Positions 32,968-45,037 of a DNA stretch of 64,000 bases are shown one piece after another. Source of the stretch: Paramarasmius palmivorus. Its lineage: Eukaryota > Basidiomycota > Agaricomycetes > Agaricales > Marasmiaceae. Under the pieces are notes generated by a model. That model had not been told where the DNA came from, did no database searches, and was given only the letters and a program-made list of their open reading frames with translations. Position 1 is the first letter of the stretch. Each line of letters begins with the position of its first letter. A program made the position numbers and the translations under genes. Where the stretch lies: positions 1 through 64,000 of the forward strand of contig JAYKXP010000079.1 of the NCBI GenBank assembly GCA_037176845.1, written 5' to 3'.

Positions 32968-35482
32968 CTAAATGTGATCGTTTTCTATAGAAAGAGACCA
33001 GACAAGAAGAGCAACAACCATAAGACAACACCATCCTTTCGTAAACTTGTGCTCCTTGGGAACATTTGGTGTGAGATTCATATGCTTGTCCGTGACACTG
33101 TCATTGTGGAGATCGTCATTGTTGTCGTGAGCGAGATCATCCTGTATCAAATCTTTCTCCTTTCGACATTGTGCTGCCAGTTCTTTGAGTGCACATAAGT
33201 CATGTTGCTGGAGATACAGATCAGCATGAAAACATCAAATCACAAAGTTAGATAGACCTCACCTTATGTGGGCAATAGCGAATACTGTTGTCAGTGTCAT
33301 TGTGAATGTCGTTGATGAGATTGTGCGAATCACAATAAGATAAAAGACTGCTGAGTAACTGATCTACTGCATCGGCCCTTTCACAGGTGATGGTAATGAT
33401 CTGCCAGGATGGGGGTGGCCGTAGATCAGCTGGGACAACGACAATAAAACTGTCCTTGTCTCTACTGAAGTCACGCAGCCCAAGGAGTTCAGACCAGAGG
33501 CCAAGACCATGCCCACTAGAAATATAAAGCCTTTCCTCAATATATATCTTCACCTCCCAAAGCGTCAAAGAGGGTGACACAATGTAGAAGGCTGGCATGA
33601 ATGCCTCCATTTTATCAATGAATTTCTGAGGAACTTGGGGACTGAGTGACTATGTCAAGAATATCAGTTCCCGCACATTGATAGTACATTAATAATTAGC
33701 GTACCTTCGCCCATTGAATGGTACGCACCAAAGAACCTTCCTTACTTAAGATTGCACCCCCTCCCCAGTCATTAGACAGGTGGAGTTGTGCCGCCACAAA
33801 GGGATATGGGTCGAATTCATTCAGGGCTCCCAACAGCCCAGTGCTTGGAGACACCACCAATGGGACAATAACAAAAACACGTAACAATGATGCACCTGTG
33901 GACATGAAATGCCACCCAATGGTAGAATTGCAAACACCATGCCAGTACTCTTGCGAGCGGACCGAGATAGCACGGAGGAAGGCCTGAGCTACCAGGTCAT
34001 AATATTCTGATTTAGTATATCGTTCCACGTGGTGGTCCGTTGAACGTCGAGGGTCTAATAGAAACTCCGAGAAGGTGGCATGTGGGATGCGTATCTCACC
34101 CTTGTCATCGTCGGGGACCTCTAGAACAGCGTGAAGTTTGATTAGGAGACTTCGCACTTTCCCAGGTTTGAACAAAAGTAATGCTGCGATGCATTCTATA
34201 GAGCAGTGCAAGTCCTGCAGTCTCATGGCGAGGGATTCATTGATCAGAATCTTGTCTGGACCTAATTCGACATTAGGAATGGTGACAATAAGGCATAAGA
34301 CCTTGCGAAGTTCGCCCCAATGAGGACACGTCGTCAGAATCTGATGATAAAGAAGGTCCAAATCAGGGTATGGAGACTCCGGAAGGTCGTCAGCCCTAAT
34401 GCGAAGAATGTCTTCTAAACGATCTGCTGGATCATCGTCGTCACTCTCGAGGTACTTCATGACAGTGATAGCAAAGATGAATTGTCCGCACGCTCGCCCA
34501 ACAAGTCGCCACACTACATCTTCACCAGGCCATGATATGTCAAGGTGGCGCAGCGCATGATGCGTATCCTGCAATCGGGCAAACCGTTGGTGGAAGTATG
34601 TGGCTATATCTTGAGTAGACTCGTCTGAGTCTCCGACGGTGAGACGGCGTAGGAATGAAGTGAAGGACACATGGTCAAAGGCGCGGCAGATTCGAGGCTC
34701 TGGACGGCTGGCTATGACAAACATGAGACGACCCGCGGATAAGGCCTCACAAATCATCGCTATAAGTCTCTCTTGCGATGGTATCAGGACACACTCGTCG
34801 ATGCCATCGATGACCACCACATTTGGAAGAGTGTTCCACACCTCCTGTTCGACTTTGGAACAGGGCTCGAGGATGAGTTTTTGAAATTGTGTCTCAGATG
34901 TAGCTTTGAAGATCTTGGGGTCTGAGCGGATAGCCTCGATAATTGATGAGCCGAGAACCTCTCGGAGAGGTTCCGATCTGAGGAATTGGTAGACAATAGT
35001 TGCAACGAATGGATCTAATTTGTCTCGGGTAGCGTCGCTGCGGGAAAAGAAGAAGCTCGCCGCTAGTCGCGGGTGGGTCTCTCCTGCCAATGGACGGGCA
35101 TATTTCTCTGATAAATTCTGCGTGATGGCTGATTTGCCTACGCCGGCTCGTCCCTGTATCCAATACGCGCGCTTATTCGTAGACCGATCAACAATCCAGT
35201 CCTCCAGGTCTGCCAATATCGTGGTTCGAGTGCCCGGAAGACAGTTAGGCGGAGGAAAGCGCTGCTCTGAGTCGTAGAAAGCGTCTGGTGCAGCATGTGA
35301 CCCCACAAACATGAGTATGTCATCTGTGGAAAGTGTTGGCAATGAGAGATTGGCCAGGATAATATGTGCTTACTGGGGTTGGACGTGTTCGTGATATTTA
35401 TTTGGTCCCTGCCAACTGCATTGAATGTCCCTCCATCAATCGTGTAATCCCTGGCTTCAGAGAAGAACGATGGCGACGACAT
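32968..35482 (-). CDS. NACHT-domain NTPase copy 2, with a C-terminal membrane segment
   Basis: Four exons, 35482-35374, 35323-33705, 33649-33263 and 33207-32968, give 784 residues with phase kept at each junction. Exon 1 ends in GGTFNAVGRDQINI, the family N-terminal motif. Walker A is GRAGVGKSA (near residue 93) and Walker B is VVIDGIDEC. The HHALRHLDISWPGEDV block and the exon-3 block PPPSWQIITI follow. The last exon is charged (AQCRKEKDLIQDDLAHDNND) and ends with one hydrophobic segment, GWCCLMVVALLVWSLSI, five residues from the stop, which looks like a tail anchor. This suggests an intracellular membrane location, unlike its paralogues. The upstream ATG at 35707 would read the antisense flank of an LRR-family fragment, so 35482 is preferred. 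No C-terminal ligand-binding repeats are seen. Confidence 0.8.
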
Positions 35483-35639
35483 CGGTTGCAACGAGGATGT
35501 GAGGTGGAAGAGAGAGTGGAAGAGACGGAAGGAGGTCGCAGCCTGTAAGCACTGAACCGGCTGTTTAAAGGTATCGCATCTCGTGTGCTCCAGCAGGAAT
35601 CCTCGAGGCAGGTACTGTGTCGTTTGACACGTGACTTGC

Positions 35640-35860
35640 TGTGCAAATGAATGAATGCACAGCCATGAAGAGATGTTCTCATCGAGAAGGATGGTTGACG
35701 AGAGCATGGAAGCGACGCGTGGCGAGTGGGATGCATAGCATCATCGGTGGTGAATATTGGCTGAATAGCAGCGATGCAGCGGTAATGAGCTTTCGTTTGT
35801 TCACCGCGGTCCGTGAGGAACGAGACCCGCGATGAGAAAGGTTTGATGTCCTTGTTCCAT
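35640..35860 (-). pseudogene. 5' fragment of the LRR-like conserved family upstream of NACHT copy 2
   Basis: Starting at about 35860 the minus strand reads MEQGHQTFLIAGLVPHG, then KAHYRCIAAI, then in another frame CIPLATRRFHALVNHPS. These align in order with MGQRHQAFLIARLTPHG, NAHYRCIAAI and CVPLSGTRRFLALVKNP of the family. It is frameshifted and truncated. It ends about 160 bases before the NACHT start, an arrangement like that at 28.5 kb. Confidence 0.6.
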
Positions 35861-36104
35861 GGTGAAGGATCGAGGGGATAGAAGGGAATGCACAAAAATT
35901 GGTTTTATGGGGCATAGATCAAAAGAAGCACCGCGTAACAGTGTTCGCTGTATAATTCACTTCATTGGTATACTAGCTGCGAAGCGAATCATCAAGTACA
36001 TCGACAGATGGCCAGCATTCCAGCTTGAACGTGAATGCGATGTACGGGTTCGATCCTGAAGGGCAAGGAGACAACAGTCAGAATAGAGTTCCTCTGAAGC
36101 ACGA

Positions 36105-36650
36105 AGAGTAACATACGGCGAGGGAGTCCGTTTTGGCGTGCTAAAAAAACGCTCCTGAGACTACAGCCTTTCCTTTCTCGAGCCAGCTTTAATGCTACCC
36201 ACATCCAACCAAAAAGGTATCGTTCCACAAAGTGATCCCTTGCGAAAATCCGAAAGACTGTTGTCACAGAGGGCTGCTTTGCCTGGGAGTGGGCGAGAAG
36301 AGTGTTGAACGTTTCTGCGCTATTGTTACAACGATATCTCATAGTTCTGTCCAAGAAATACGTCTATCAGTGAGACATTCGTCGAATGTTGCTTCAGGTA
36401 CTCACCAGAAAAGGCCCAGTCGCTGTGTAACGTGTGAACCACAACCATTCCACCCAGCTACACCCCAGAAATCGCACGCTCTATGCGCTCCCACTCTATT
36501 CCGTATAAACGACGATACCAATCTCCTACGTTCTCTTCAGTACCCAGTGTTCCACCCTGCGCTCCTAGGCCCCTCTCCTGGTTCAAATGCCCATACCGAT
36601 AACTATATCCTTCAACGTTCAACATCCGTCGGGAAGTAGCGAACAAAAGA
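36105..36650 (+). repeat. direct repeat R2, copy 2
   Basis: Partner of 31090-31640, same orientation. Confidence 0.7.
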
Positions 36651-37139
36651 GGTTGCAAGTACGTATAGAGCGCTTGGCCTCGTCGAAAACGTCGCTTTGC
36701 GCCCCGCTACACCTCAGTCCAACCTAGTCCTGTCCGAGAAGTACCGCCCCAAGTATGAAGCATGGCCTTGACAAGCTTCACCTCGCCTCGATATATCGCC
36801 TCCTTCATCCTAGTACCCATACCAGCGACCAAGCCTTCCAGTTCCGCAATCCCAACGCAACTGGTTTACTCTACAGCCCAAATCCACCAAGACGCCTAGC
36901 TCAAAGTCAACGATAGCAAGTGCGGGCTATTTGTCTGTGGTCTCCAATGATATGTCGGGTGTAGCGAATGAGGAACGCTGGAATTCGCAGGTAAAGGGTT
37001 TGACATTGGTCACGATGTTGAATTCGACCTTCAAGGCTTCGACGTTAAACGAAGAGCTTCTGAACGAGTTGAGCATCCTGGGATCCTTGGTTAGGGTGTG
37101 GTACGAAGGCTGTAGTCAGGATTCGTTAGCCAGAATCAG

Positions 37140-38125
37140 ACATTGAACGATACGACGGACCTCAAACATGCACCTGCTGTTATCCCATAATAATCGGGTA
37201 TCTCCTCTCAACTTTCTCCTTCAGTTGCAGGGTATGTATACCGGGACCTGTGGGTAGAGAGAGAAGGAAGAGCGGGTGGATGAAGGGTGTGGAAACCAAA
37301 TCCAAGGTGATGGATCCGGAGACTGAGGGACCGCTGCCCAATTCTGACTTTAGCAGCCCCAACCCCCTCCAAAACGCCCAGCTCACATTCGGCGGTAACG
37401 AATGAAGGACCGTGTCGTATGATATCCAATGATATATCGGATGTAGCGAACGAGGAAGGCTGGAATTTGCAGGCAACGGATTCGACGTTAGCCATATTGA
37501 ATTTGAGCTTCAAGGTTTCGATATTGAACGTGAAGAGCTTCTTGACGACTTGTGTATTCTAATGTCCTAGCTTAGGGTATGATATGAAGGCTGCATTTAG
37601 AGTTTGTTAGTCGGAATCAACGGAGAGACTTTGGACGATACGACGAACCTCGAAAGTGCACCTGTCGTTACCCCGGCAAAATTGGGCATCCCCTGCTCAT
37701 TTTCCTCCTTGATTGATGACTAGTGACTATCTATACCAAGACCGGTGGGTAGGAGGAAAGGAAGAGTGGTGGACGAAGGGTGCGGAAACCGAGGTCAAGG
37801 TGACGGAAACTGGGACCGCTGCCCAGTTCTTCTAGCTTCCTTCCATATAACAAAGGTCCACGATTTATGGCCTGCAGGTTGAGTTGAGGCTTGTTGTACT
37901 GCGTGGAGGGGAGGAAAGGATGCCAAATTGAAAGATGTTGGTAGAGTCGGAAAAAGAGCAATCCGGGGACAAGCGCCCGTTCTTTGTCTCTGCCTCTCAT
38001 AACTTTCTTCCCATCTCTCCTTCGGAGAATGCAGGTTGGGATCGCTTCTTTATCAGGGTGGGAGACTAGACGATTTGAGAGGTACGTGCGCGTATGCTTG
38101 AGTCGCTGGATAGAACGTTGAATGC
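37140..38125 (+). repeat. repeat family R3, copies 3 and 4, with R4 copy 2
   Basis: Two tandem R3 copies: 37140-37400 (TCGGGTATCTCCTCT, ACCAAATCCAAGGTGATGGA) and 37620-38000 (GACGAACCTCGAAAGTGCAC, ACCGAGGTCAAGGTGACGGA). The ACAAGCGCCCGTTCTTTGT box follows at about 37969, then the R4 segment to 38125. An older coding-like segment precedes each copy (SNDMSGVANEERWN near 36950 and SNDISDVANEEGWN near 37430). The same segment recurs near 42210, just upstream of an F-box gene. Confidence 0.55.
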
Positions 38126-38577
38126 GTCCTGAGATCCTCATCAGAGGCTTCTACTTCCAACCGGTGTATTGCTGACATCCGTTGTTCAGTTTTCCTGTGT
38201 TCGATTTCACTACACTACCACGCTATGTTGTACATACACCCAACGAAAACACAGTTTATCCAATAAGAAACTAGACGATAGGCGAGAAACAAGCACTGCG
38301 CAACATTGTCCTAGCATCGAAGTGGTACAGACGATAGCGAGGAGACAGATGAATGTAAGGAGGAAAGAAGAGAAATAGGATTCCAACCCGTCCAAGTCTC
38401 ATCTATTGACTCGAGGTCAGAACGTCTCTATCGCTAGGCATTGCATAGCTCGCTCTGCCTAGGCGCCGGCCATCGAGAAAGAGTGCTGAATTCGGCCAGC
38501 ACTTTGAACGATGCCATTGTCGGCACGCTAAGTAGTATACCATTCTCATCCCGAGTAACGCTCTGACGTCGTCTCAG

Positions 38578-41346
38578 CTATCCACCTCGTCGACTAGATC
38601 TCCTTCCTCGCGCCGAAGGGACACCAGAACCTCGCTGGATATGTTGTTTCGATGCGAGTCGTCGACTAGATCGTCTTCCCGGTGTTGGAGTAGACTGATC
38701 TTCTGGTGCGGAAGTGGTTTTGCTTTGTCGCGCAGGAACAACTTGTCGACTGTCACCACGGTCGCGTTTTCGGCTAGGTGGTGGAGGAGAGTCACCCCGC
38801 TTCCTTCGAGTACTTTGCTCTCCTTGTCCATTAGACGTCTCGCCGATCGTATTGTCGTTGGCTGAACTGGCACCTTCGACAGTTGTGGCATCCTCGCCCA
38901 TTGGCTCGACACGTGCAATTCTAGGTGGCGTGCATGGATACACAGGTAAGCCAAACTGCTCTTGCCGTCGTGCTACCAGCTTCTTCAGAGCATATAGATC
39001 GTCGTGCTAACAAAACGCTTCAGATAAGGACGCAATGCGGCTAATCATGATAACTACCTTTGCTTCGTCAAGCCGGCTGACACTTTTATACGTATCATGA
39101 CGGAGGTCATTACGCAGGCTTTGTGTCCTACAGTGACCAAGACACTCCAGTAGCCTGTTTATACTCTCTCCCTGTTCGCGGGTAACGGTAAAAACCGACC
39201 AAGACGGAGGCGGCGTTTGGTCAGCCTGAAGGATGTATATGTTGTTGTCCCCCTCGAATTCGGTATAACCAAGAAGTTGACACCAGTTGTGCTGATGGTC
39301 GTTCGTGTCGGTTATGTAAAAGGTTTGTTCCAGGAATGCCATTGCTCGACCTAACCACGAAGCTGATGTGTTTGGTGACCCGACACAGAAGGCATCTAGA
39401 AACGACTTCATCGTATCGAGAAATCCTATGGGTGCCCGGGAGCCGAGGGACTGTGAATGTCATGTCAATATCAATACTTCTGAAAGCGATTATGATCTAA
39501 CCTCGGCCCATGTAATGGTTGCCATCCAGTACGCAACACCATTATCTCTTCCGTGAAAGGCTGACCAGTTCAACAGCCATGTCGCGAAAGGATATGGGTC
39601 AAATTGGTTCAAAGCAGCTATAAGCTCGTCGCTCGGGGACACTACATCACGAATGAGATTGAACACCACGAAAATCGGAGGTTCGCCGCCTGCACGGATA
39701 CCCAAGATGTCCGAAAGGTATAAAGTGTCTTCTTCTGGTAGTTGTGGTGTATGACTTTGTATCGTTTGGAGATACTGCTGGGAGCGAATTGAAATGGCGC
39801 GGAGGAAAGTTTGCGACAATAGGTCGTAGAACTCTGGTTCAGTGTACGGCTCGATATGCCATGCCCTTGAACGTGCGGAAACAAGGAGGTAGTCCGCGAA
39901 AGAGGCGTGAAAGATGTCTATCTTCTCTTCTTTTCCGCTGGGCACCTTTATAACGGAATGTAACCTGAATAAAAGACTTTGAAGCTTGCCCAGTTCAAAG
40001 TTGAGAAGTGCCGCAATGAATCCTAGAGTCTGTGGGACACGCCAATCTATCGACATGCGACGTGCCAGTGTACTGGGTACCCTGATACCATGTGGCAAAA
40101 GTAGCCTGAGGATCTTGGAAACCTCGTCCCATTTGGGACATGCTTGTAAGATTTGGTCATAAAGTAGATCCAGTTCAGGATACGGAGACTCCGGGAGGTC
40201 TTCCGCTCGGATGCGTAGAATTGCCTGCAAGCGTTTCGTTGGTACCTCGTCATCATTTTCGAGGTACTTCATCACTGTTTCGGCAAAGATGAACTGTCCG
40301 GAAGCTCTACGAGCGAGCTCCCAGATCACACCTTCCCCAGGCCACGATATCTCGATGTAGCGGAAGGCATGATGTGTATCCTGTAGTTGCGCGAATCGAT
40401 GGTGAAAGAATGTGGTTATATCCTGGATAGACTCGGACGAGTCTCCGATAGCGAGACGTTGTAAATGAAGGGAAAATGCTTCGTGTTCAAATGCTCGACA
40501 AATTCGAGGCTCTGGACGACTGGCAATTAGGAACATGAGGGGGCATCCTGGGATAGCCTGTCGTATCATCAAAAGGAGCCTTTCCTGCGACGGTAGCAGG
40601 ATACATTCATCTAAGCCGTCAATGACGATGAGATTCGGAAGGTTCTTCCATTCTTCCGGGTCAACGTTCGAGCATGGCTCCAGAACGAGTTTCCGGAGCT
40701 GGTCTTCGAACGAAAGTTGGAAAATGCCAGGGTTTGAGCGAACAGCTTCGATGATCGTCGGGCCCAGCACCTCTCGGAGAGGTTCTGATGTGAGGAACTG
40801 GTAGATGATAGTCGCGACGAAAGGATCCAGCTTGTCCCTGGTAGGATCGTTTCGAGAGAAGAAAAAGCTTGCGGCGAAGCGATGACAAGCGTTCTCTCCT
40901 GCTTGATCTTCCACACAGACATGCCTCGAGGGCTGCGTTCCTGCATGTAATTTCCCCTTGCAAGCATGCTTCTCCGAGAGCGTCTGCATGATTGCCGACT
41001 TCCCAACTCCAGCTGGCCCATGTACCCAGAAACATCGGAGTGTCGACGATTGTTCCTCAATCCAACCACAGCACTGTGAGAGGATCCTAGTGCGTGTACC
41101 TGGAAGGCAGTTGGGAGGAGGATAGCGCTGTTCGGAGTTGTATATTGCGTTCAGTGCAGCACGTGCAGCTACAAGCTTGAGGACTTCATTCGCTGCTCGA
41201 ACGGTCAACGAGTAAATCGTATGAAACTGGATGCGGAACTCACTGGGATCATTAGAGCTGTACACTGGGTTGTTGACCTGGTTTCCGTAGACTACGTTGT
41301 GGGCTCCGCCAGCTATGGAGACCCCTTGGCTATGGTTGAACGACAT
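38578..41346 (-). CDS. NACHT-domain NTPase copy 3, with a basic C-terminal tail
   Basis: Four exons, 41346-41244, 41195-39502, 39450-39058 and 39006-38578, give 872 residues. The first intron (48 bases) contains no stop and could be read through; it is called because the same position is spliced in the paralogue at 21.9 kb. The N-terminal motif is GGAHNVVYGNQVNN, Walker A is GPAGVGKSA and Walker B is IVIDGLDEC, followed by LIASRPEPRI. Then come the SWPGEGVIWELARR helix region and the block PPPSWSVFTV. The final exon is Ser/Arg-rich with RKRGD, RKRDRGD and RGRRSSRR clusters, resembling a nuclear-localisation or nucleic-acid-binding tail. It is transcribed toward the 37-38 kb repeats. Function as for fungal STAND switches is inferred from the family. 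Confidence 0.8.
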
Positions 41347-41399
41347 TGGCCGCTGAGCCGTGGTGGATGATCGTCAATGGAAGTGGTGGAGAAAGAGGT

Positions 41400-42660
41400 C
41401 GACGACGTGGAAGACAAGGCACATTAACAATGCTGTGTCCTCGTGGTCGTGATGTACGACAGGCATAGATGAATGTACTGTATCGGATATCCCGTCTGTC
41501 AAACCCTAAAAAGAATGACAGCCTGAGATCAACTGAATACCCGCCAGCGCCGAGGAAAAGGAAAGGAAGTATCCCGGGCGTCGCCTTCGTCGGTATCTGA
41601 TACCTAAAGACAAGTTCTCAGTACAAGTCTGACAAAATCTGTTTCGAGCGACGGCTTACACAAAGTGGCAAAGTCGGGTGTTTGGTGTCCCTGATGCGCT
41701 CTGGAGTATCACGGTGTTGTGTCTTTTGAACAGTCTTATGCCGGTGGTGGTTCAGATTTTGAACCAGAACAAGGGGGTCGGGAGCTTGACTAGTCCTCGG
41801 GATTGAGCTGGGAGCACAAGCATGTAAGGGAGAAGGCGGTGTGTATACAGAGAGAAGGTATACTCGCATTCGTAGTCCGTTTGTGTTCTTTTGAGTAGAC
41901 CTCAAGCTCTAGGAGATGTCAGGGTCCGCGACCTTGTCGAGTCCAGTAACAGGTGCACGAGTAACAGCTTTGGTGCAACAAAGGCTCGTTAGTAGAGCTA
42001 TATCTCATGAAGACGAAACACACACTTTGACGAGCTTGAAACTAATGCCATCTCCTCTTCGTAATCTTGAAATTTTTCGCTAGAGCTCCTGCATGCATCT
42101 CTTATTTCCCTTTTCCACTTCGCGTCCCAACCAGCCTAACCCGTCCATCCTGCAGCCCAACCTCTCAAGCATCCACACCAACAAGCACCAGTTCTTCGCG
42201 ATATCCAACGGTTCATTTGAAAGTAGCGAACGGGGAAGGCTGGAAGTCCACACAAAGGGCTCGGCATTGACCATGACATTGAGTTGGGGCTTCAAAGCTT
42301 CAACGTTCAACAACGGATACTCCGGTCGAACTCCGGTAGACCCTGTGTTTGAACTTTGAGATGTGTGATTAGCATTGATGAACAAAGAGAAAATGAACCT
42401 CGAACCTGTGGTTCCATTTTTTTCATCTTCTCTCCTCGCTGATGGATCTGTATGAGAAACAGAGAAGAAAATACGGGAATGTGAAGGTGGTAAGCATATG
42501 CTTCATCGTATCAGGAGGAAAGGAGAGCCGGACAGCAAATTGGCGCCTATCTTTCTTGAACCAGAACCGTCACCAATGACACCATAGTGAAAACAAAGAC
42601 TCGCAGAACCTGACAGTATGTATTCCTCTTACATTTCATACGGCGTACTAACGTTTCCGA
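41400..42660. other. repeat-rich flank without a supportable gene
   Basis: Contains a relic of the segment shared with 36.9 and 37.4 kb (SNGSFESSERGRLE near 42210) and a last partial R3-like piece (GAACCTCGAACCT near 42395). It ends with an F-box promoter segment, GGCGCCTATCTTTCTTGAAC near 42543, that is duplicated at about 45502. Confidence 0.45.
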
Positions 42661-42682
42661 ATAGACTAGAGGGGTATCATAG

Positions 42683-44148
42683 ATGGCTACAATCGCTTCC
42701 ATACCGCCGGAAATCCTGTCCTCCATATTCATCCTGGTCAATGGCACCAAACATTCACATCATCTATTCTCAGAGAGTCACTTCCGTAGAACACTTCCAC
42801 CCAGTGATTTCCCCTCAGAACCGACAGGTTCTCATCTGGGCCGCGTGTGCCGCCACTGGAGAGATGTGTCGTTAGCAACTCCTGCGCTATGGGCATCACT
42901 ACATGTGGACCTCGGAGAATCATCTTCCGCTAAAGGGATCGTGGAAGGCCTCAGAATGACTTTAGAACGTGCAAAGTCACACCCGCTATCTATTTCAATA
43001 CAGTATGACGACCCAGACTTTGACTCGCTGCCTATCCCATCACGCCTCATCAGTCTCATTTTCAATCGTTCTGACCACATCCATCATCTCAACCTCCGAT
43101 TTCCTTTTACCGGACCTAATTTAAACCCGTCAACATTTGCGCTCGACTGCTTATCCCACTTTAGGGATCGTGTCAGGAACCTTCGTCAGTTGGTTCTTTG
43201 CACGCCTGATGACGATGCCATCCTTGCTCTCGAACCATTCTCGAATTCCCCGTTACTCTCCAGCATTGCGATCACTATCTCCGACGACACACCGTTACAA
43301 TTACCTCGCCTCCCGTTCTCCAACCTAACCGAGGTCGTTCTCGAAAAGACAGAAATGCCCCAAGTGGTGAGCCTGCTTGGTGTATGCCCCAATATTCGGG
43401 TGGCAAACTTCTCTCTGTGGGCAGGGCCTCCGGGGAGTGAAGAGCCACGGATAAGCTCGACTCTATCATCGCAGTACCTCGAGACTCTGTACCTTGGGGA
43501 AGTGGATCGACCCAAGACATCATCATTCGCATGTTTTTTGGATGCCCTTACGATGCCAGCATTAAAGACTCTATCTCTCGAGGCATGCGGGAGTCTCACC
43601 TACGACAGAACGCCGTCCCTGCGGAGTGGAGAGCCATGCGAATTGTTCGGGCATGTAGCCACCCTTGCCGAGCGATCTCCGGAAATTGAGAGTCTGCACC
43701 TCAATTTCATCCCATCCAAGGACCAAGACCTTATCTTGTTTTGGAAAAGATGCCGAAACTTAGGCTGTTGGACGTGGCTGTTGAATTCTCTTTCGGTAAG
43801 CCTTTGACCACCAGTTTCTTGAAAGGACTGGGAAGGGAAGATATTGCACCGAGGCTGCGGGATTTGAGGCTTTCTCTGTGTCAAGAGGGGACTGAGATTG
43901 AGGAGGGTGCTTTGGAGGAGTTGTTGAAGTGTTGGATGATGCGTCCGCCGGAATACCGTCTTCAATCGGCGTATTTGCAGATGAAGCAGTCGATGTTCCC
44001 TGCTCTTGACCTTCAATGCCTGCGAGAGATGCAGAATGAGGGTCTAGCTGTCAGAGTGGCTTCGTGGCGAGGGCTTAGCTGTCCCAGTGGAGATACCTGT
44101 AATTGTAGGCAAACCGAATTCGAACTTTTTGGGTATGTCCAAGAATAA
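42683..44148 (+). pseudogene. F-box/LRR-type protein gene, frameshifted tandem copy
   Basis: The frame opens with MATIASIPPEILSSIFILV and LGRVCRHWRDVSLATPALWA, a typical agaricomycete F-box-like N-terminus (Skp1-binding, SCF ubiquitin ligase adaptor). Leucine-rich repeats follow (LRQLVLCTPDD, LTEVVLEKTEMPQVVSLL, LETLYLGEV, LKTLSLEACG). At about 43738 the frame breaks. Compared with the intact paralogue, one base is missing in TTG-TTTTGGAAAAG (paralogue TTGGTCCTGGAAAAG). The remaining C-terminus continues intact in the next frame (MPKLRLLDVAVEFSFGKPL ... GYVQE). A recent single-base loss, or a sequencing error in a T/A run, is the simplest explanation, so the gene might be functional. Confidence 0.75.
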
Positions 44149-44389
44149 ATCATGATTGCTATAACTTTGAGTATATATAGGACTTGATACATTACATATG
44201 GTGTATTCGAAACCACTGGGCAATTCTTTTTGTATAGTAGCACCGTCAATCGCAGTCTGAACGCAACACAGGGTAATGTTCGGCAGTCTGTTTCAGCGCA
44301 AGATCGGTAATGGTGTGATCGTAGATGGCCCTTCTGGTGTTGTCGAAGGATCTGGCTCGTCTTTCTTCTCACCTTCGTGAAAGATTGGC

Positions 44390-44590
44390 CAGACTTCATT
44401 CAATGCATCCGCGTCGAGAAGTCACTCAATTTCCAGGGAGGCGAGATGTAGATCGTTCTCGACCTTTGCGCCTTCCCCGCCTTCTTCACGGTGCACGGTG
44501 ACGTAGCGCATAGCATCAAGGATCCTTCCATTGTGCAGTACGCAGGTGCCATACGCCTAGGAACTTTTGAAGACAAAAAGAAAGTCAAAG
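44390..44590 (-). pseudogene. possible further fragment of the LRR-like conserved family
   Basis: Minus-strand reading (with a stop) VENDLHLASLEIE then LLDADALNEVWPIF resembles the family segment EIDVRYHIDVMKNKCVIKAE followed by LVAEVWPEF. Short and weak; offered only because other fragments of this family are scattered nearby. Confidence 0.25.
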
Positions 44591-45007
44591 ACTAGTTCCT
44601 TCAAAAAAGATAATAGCGCACGACAATTATTGTAAGAAACTCGACACGTTTGCTGGTGATGGGTTCCATTTTCATCCTTGCTCCCAACTTCATCACTCAA
44701 TTCTGCATCGGCCAGACGTGTGTCTCAGCAATTTCTATGATTGAGTGCGAAGCTAAGAATGCCCACAGGGTAATGGAAAGATCTTAACTTGCGGGTTTCT
44801 AGCTTCGGGCTTGATATCTGACTTTCTGGTCAGAGGAAAGCAACAGCGGATGAAGGAACGTCGCACTCACACTCGTTGCCTGTCTTTGTCTTCTCTCTCG
44901 CAATGTCATGAACGAATCCACGGTTTTCCCCTTCTTCTACACTCTATGCGAGAGGGACGATGAATCTGAAGGAGAATTTCCCTGTGTTCAAGCTTCCTGA
45001 CCTGCGC

Positions 45008-45037
45008 GGAAGGAAGGAAGGAAGGAAGGAAGGAAGG
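45008..45037 (+). repeat. (GGAA)n microsatellite
   Basis: About seven uninterrupted GGAA units in the intergenic region between the two F-box genes. Confidence 0.9.

Noticed and set aside
41196..41243. Treating the first NACHT copy 3 intron as coding (48 bases, no stop)
   Set aside because: The paralogues are spliced at exactly this place and phase, and the intron ends are GT-AG; retention remains possible but is less likely.
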